In this document: positions 63,396 to 64,000 of the stretch, piece after piece | How positions within the stretch are numbered: position 1 is the first letter of the stretch | Layout of the letters: each line of letters starts with the position of its first letter | DNA from: Clostridia bacterium | Lineage (GTDB): Bacteria; Bacillota; Clostridia; Oscillospirales; SIG627 | DNA: 64,000 nt | Assembly (NCBI GenBank): GCA_017517325.1 | Contig: JAFWZW010000010.1 | Location: 186,001-250,000 of the forward strand | Reading direction: 5' to 3' | Notes under the pieces: model-generated | Told to the model about the DNA's origin: nothing | What the model saw: the letters and a program-made list of their open reading frames with translations, nothing else | Databases searched by the model: none | Made by a program: the position numbers and the translations under genes

Positions 63396-63435
63396 TTGAC
63401 AGAATGATTATAGTACAATTATAATCAAATTACAA
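63396..63435. promoter_or_regulatory. Overlapping face-to-face promoters of AraC regulator and DUF4965-type gene
   Basis: Plus: TTGACA (63396-63401), 18 nt, TATAAT (63420-63425). Minus: TTGTAA (63430-63435), 17 nt, TATAAT (63407-63412). The cores overlap as at 41904-41940. Confidence 0.65.
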
Positions 63436-63458
63436 GAAATAAATACAAGGAGAGTGCC

Positions 63459-64000
63459 ATGAAACAGAAGATCACGAGACTTCCCTCCCTTCCCCTGATC
63501 ACCCACGATCCCTTCTTTTCCATCTGGGATCCCAACTTTACCCCCACCGGCGGCGAGACCCGCCATTGGTGCGGCTCTGAAAAGCGTATTCTTGCCGGTG
63601 TTGAGATTGACGGAAAGAAAATGCGTATTATGGGTACCGGCGGCAACCCCGCAATGCCCCGCGTAGCCGTGGATCTGACCCCCCTTTCCACCGCCTACCA
63701 ATACGAGGCACTGGGCGTGAGACTGACTATGACCTTCACCTCTCCCCTTTTGCCCGACGATCCGGATATTCTCTCCACCCCCATCACCTACGTGCGCTTC
63801 AAGGTGGAGTTTATCGACGGCAACACCCATAAGGTGGCCATCAACTTCGCCTGCAACGAGACCTTCGTTTACGCAGGGGAAAAGGGCCCCAAGTTCCGCT
63901 CCGACGATTTTGAGGACGATACCTTAAAATACGCCTATTTGGGGCAGATGAAGCAAAACCCCTTAAGCGGCTCCGGGGATCACCTGACCATCGACTGGGG
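63459..64000 (+). CDS. DUF4965/DUF5127 glutaminase-type protein, 5' part
   Basis: 180 codons visible, running off the window; AAGGAGA before ATG 63459. LPSLPLITHDPFFSIWDPNF near the start and GGETRHWCGSEKRILAGVEI are typical of the N-terminal DUF4964/DUF5127 part of the glutaminase A-like family; YQYEALGVRLTMTFTSPLLP follows. Full members are about 650-850 aa with an alpha/alpha barrel. No signal peptide. The bacterial activity in glycan loci is uncertain. Divergently regulated by the AraC protein. Confidence 0.75.
   Translation, partial: MKQKITRLPSLPLITHDPFFSIWDPNFTPTGGETRHWCGSEKRILAGVEIDGKKMRIMGTGGNPAMPRVAVDLTPLSTAYQYEALGVRLTMTFTSPLLPDDPDILSTPITYVRFKVEFIDGNTHKVAINFACNETFVYAGEKGPKFRSDDFEDDTLKYAYLGQMKQNPLSGSGDHLTIDW

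Overview
ORGANISM. The window reads as a chromosomal segment of a strictly anaerobic, fermentative member of the class Clostridia, probably an uncultured gut or rumen lineage. The evidence is a trimeric [FeFe] hydrogenase (HydABC), the clostridial order nusB-xseA-xseB-dxs-tlyA-nadK-argR-recN, an oxygen-sensitive Fe-S serine dehydratase, cohesin/dockerin proteins, many plant-glycan genes, strong AGGAGG-type ribosome sites and TTGACA-N17-TATAAT promoters. Base composition is moderately GC-rich in genes and AT-rich between them. Family assignments come from reading motifs; no database search was possible. LAYOUT. 1-5.3 kb (minus): a partial GH3 beta-glucosidase with C-terminal domain first, then an operon of an HTH-fused serine dehydratase, a lipoprotein and an amidohydrolase. 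5.3-9.6 kb (minus): hydC-hydB-hydA with its own promoter and terminator. 9.7-16 kb: WYL regulator plus membrane-anchored cohesin-like protein, galK, an SGNH hydrolase, and an AraC regulator divergent from a Gfo/Idh/MocA oxidoreductase. 16.1-28.9 kb (plus): one long housekeeping run, serC-serA-nusB-kae1-like-xseA-xseB-dxs-tlyA-nadK-argR-recN-tyrS-MBL hydrolase, with many overlapping start and stop codons. 28.9-38.1 kb: small structured intergenic regions, a cohesin-dockerin protein, a DUF4838 protein, an SGNH-like lipoprotein, a DUF3343/cysteine-desulfurase pair, an NSS symporter and an orphan sugar-ABC ATPase. 38.1-41 kb (plus): XRE regulator, polyprenyl synthase, D,D-carboxypeptidase. 41-55.3 kb: AraC regulator, alpha-L-rhamnosidase, and a tandem array of eight paralogous ceramidase-like proteins in two operons with near-identical promoters; one copy is interrupted by an amber codon. 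55.3-58.5 kb (minus): type IIA topoisomerase B subunit, YigZ, unknown protein. 58.6-62.5 kb (plus): a four-gene sugar-catabolic operon (FGGY kinase, SIS isomerase, TIM-like isomerase, YjbQ-family protein) followed by a palindromic repeat element. 62.5-64 kb: an AraC regulator divergent from a partial DUF4965/glutaminase-type protein. HOW THE GENES FIT. The accessory genes suggest a plant-polysaccharide lifestyle: glycosidases and esterase-like proteins, regulator/hydrolase pairs with overlapping divergent promoters, and a shared ATPase that would energise sugar ABC importers encoded elsewhere. Reducing power goes to H2 through HydABC. Serine metabolism appears at both ends: serC-serA for synthesis and an HTH-serine dehydratase for breakdown, whose promoters share a sequence element. 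STRONGEST LEADS. (1) The eight-copy ceramidase-like array lacking the expected catalytic serine. (2) The DNA-binding serine dehydratase with a promoter palindrome that recurs at serC. (3) The kinase/SIS/TIM/YjbQ operon, which matches no pathway I can name.
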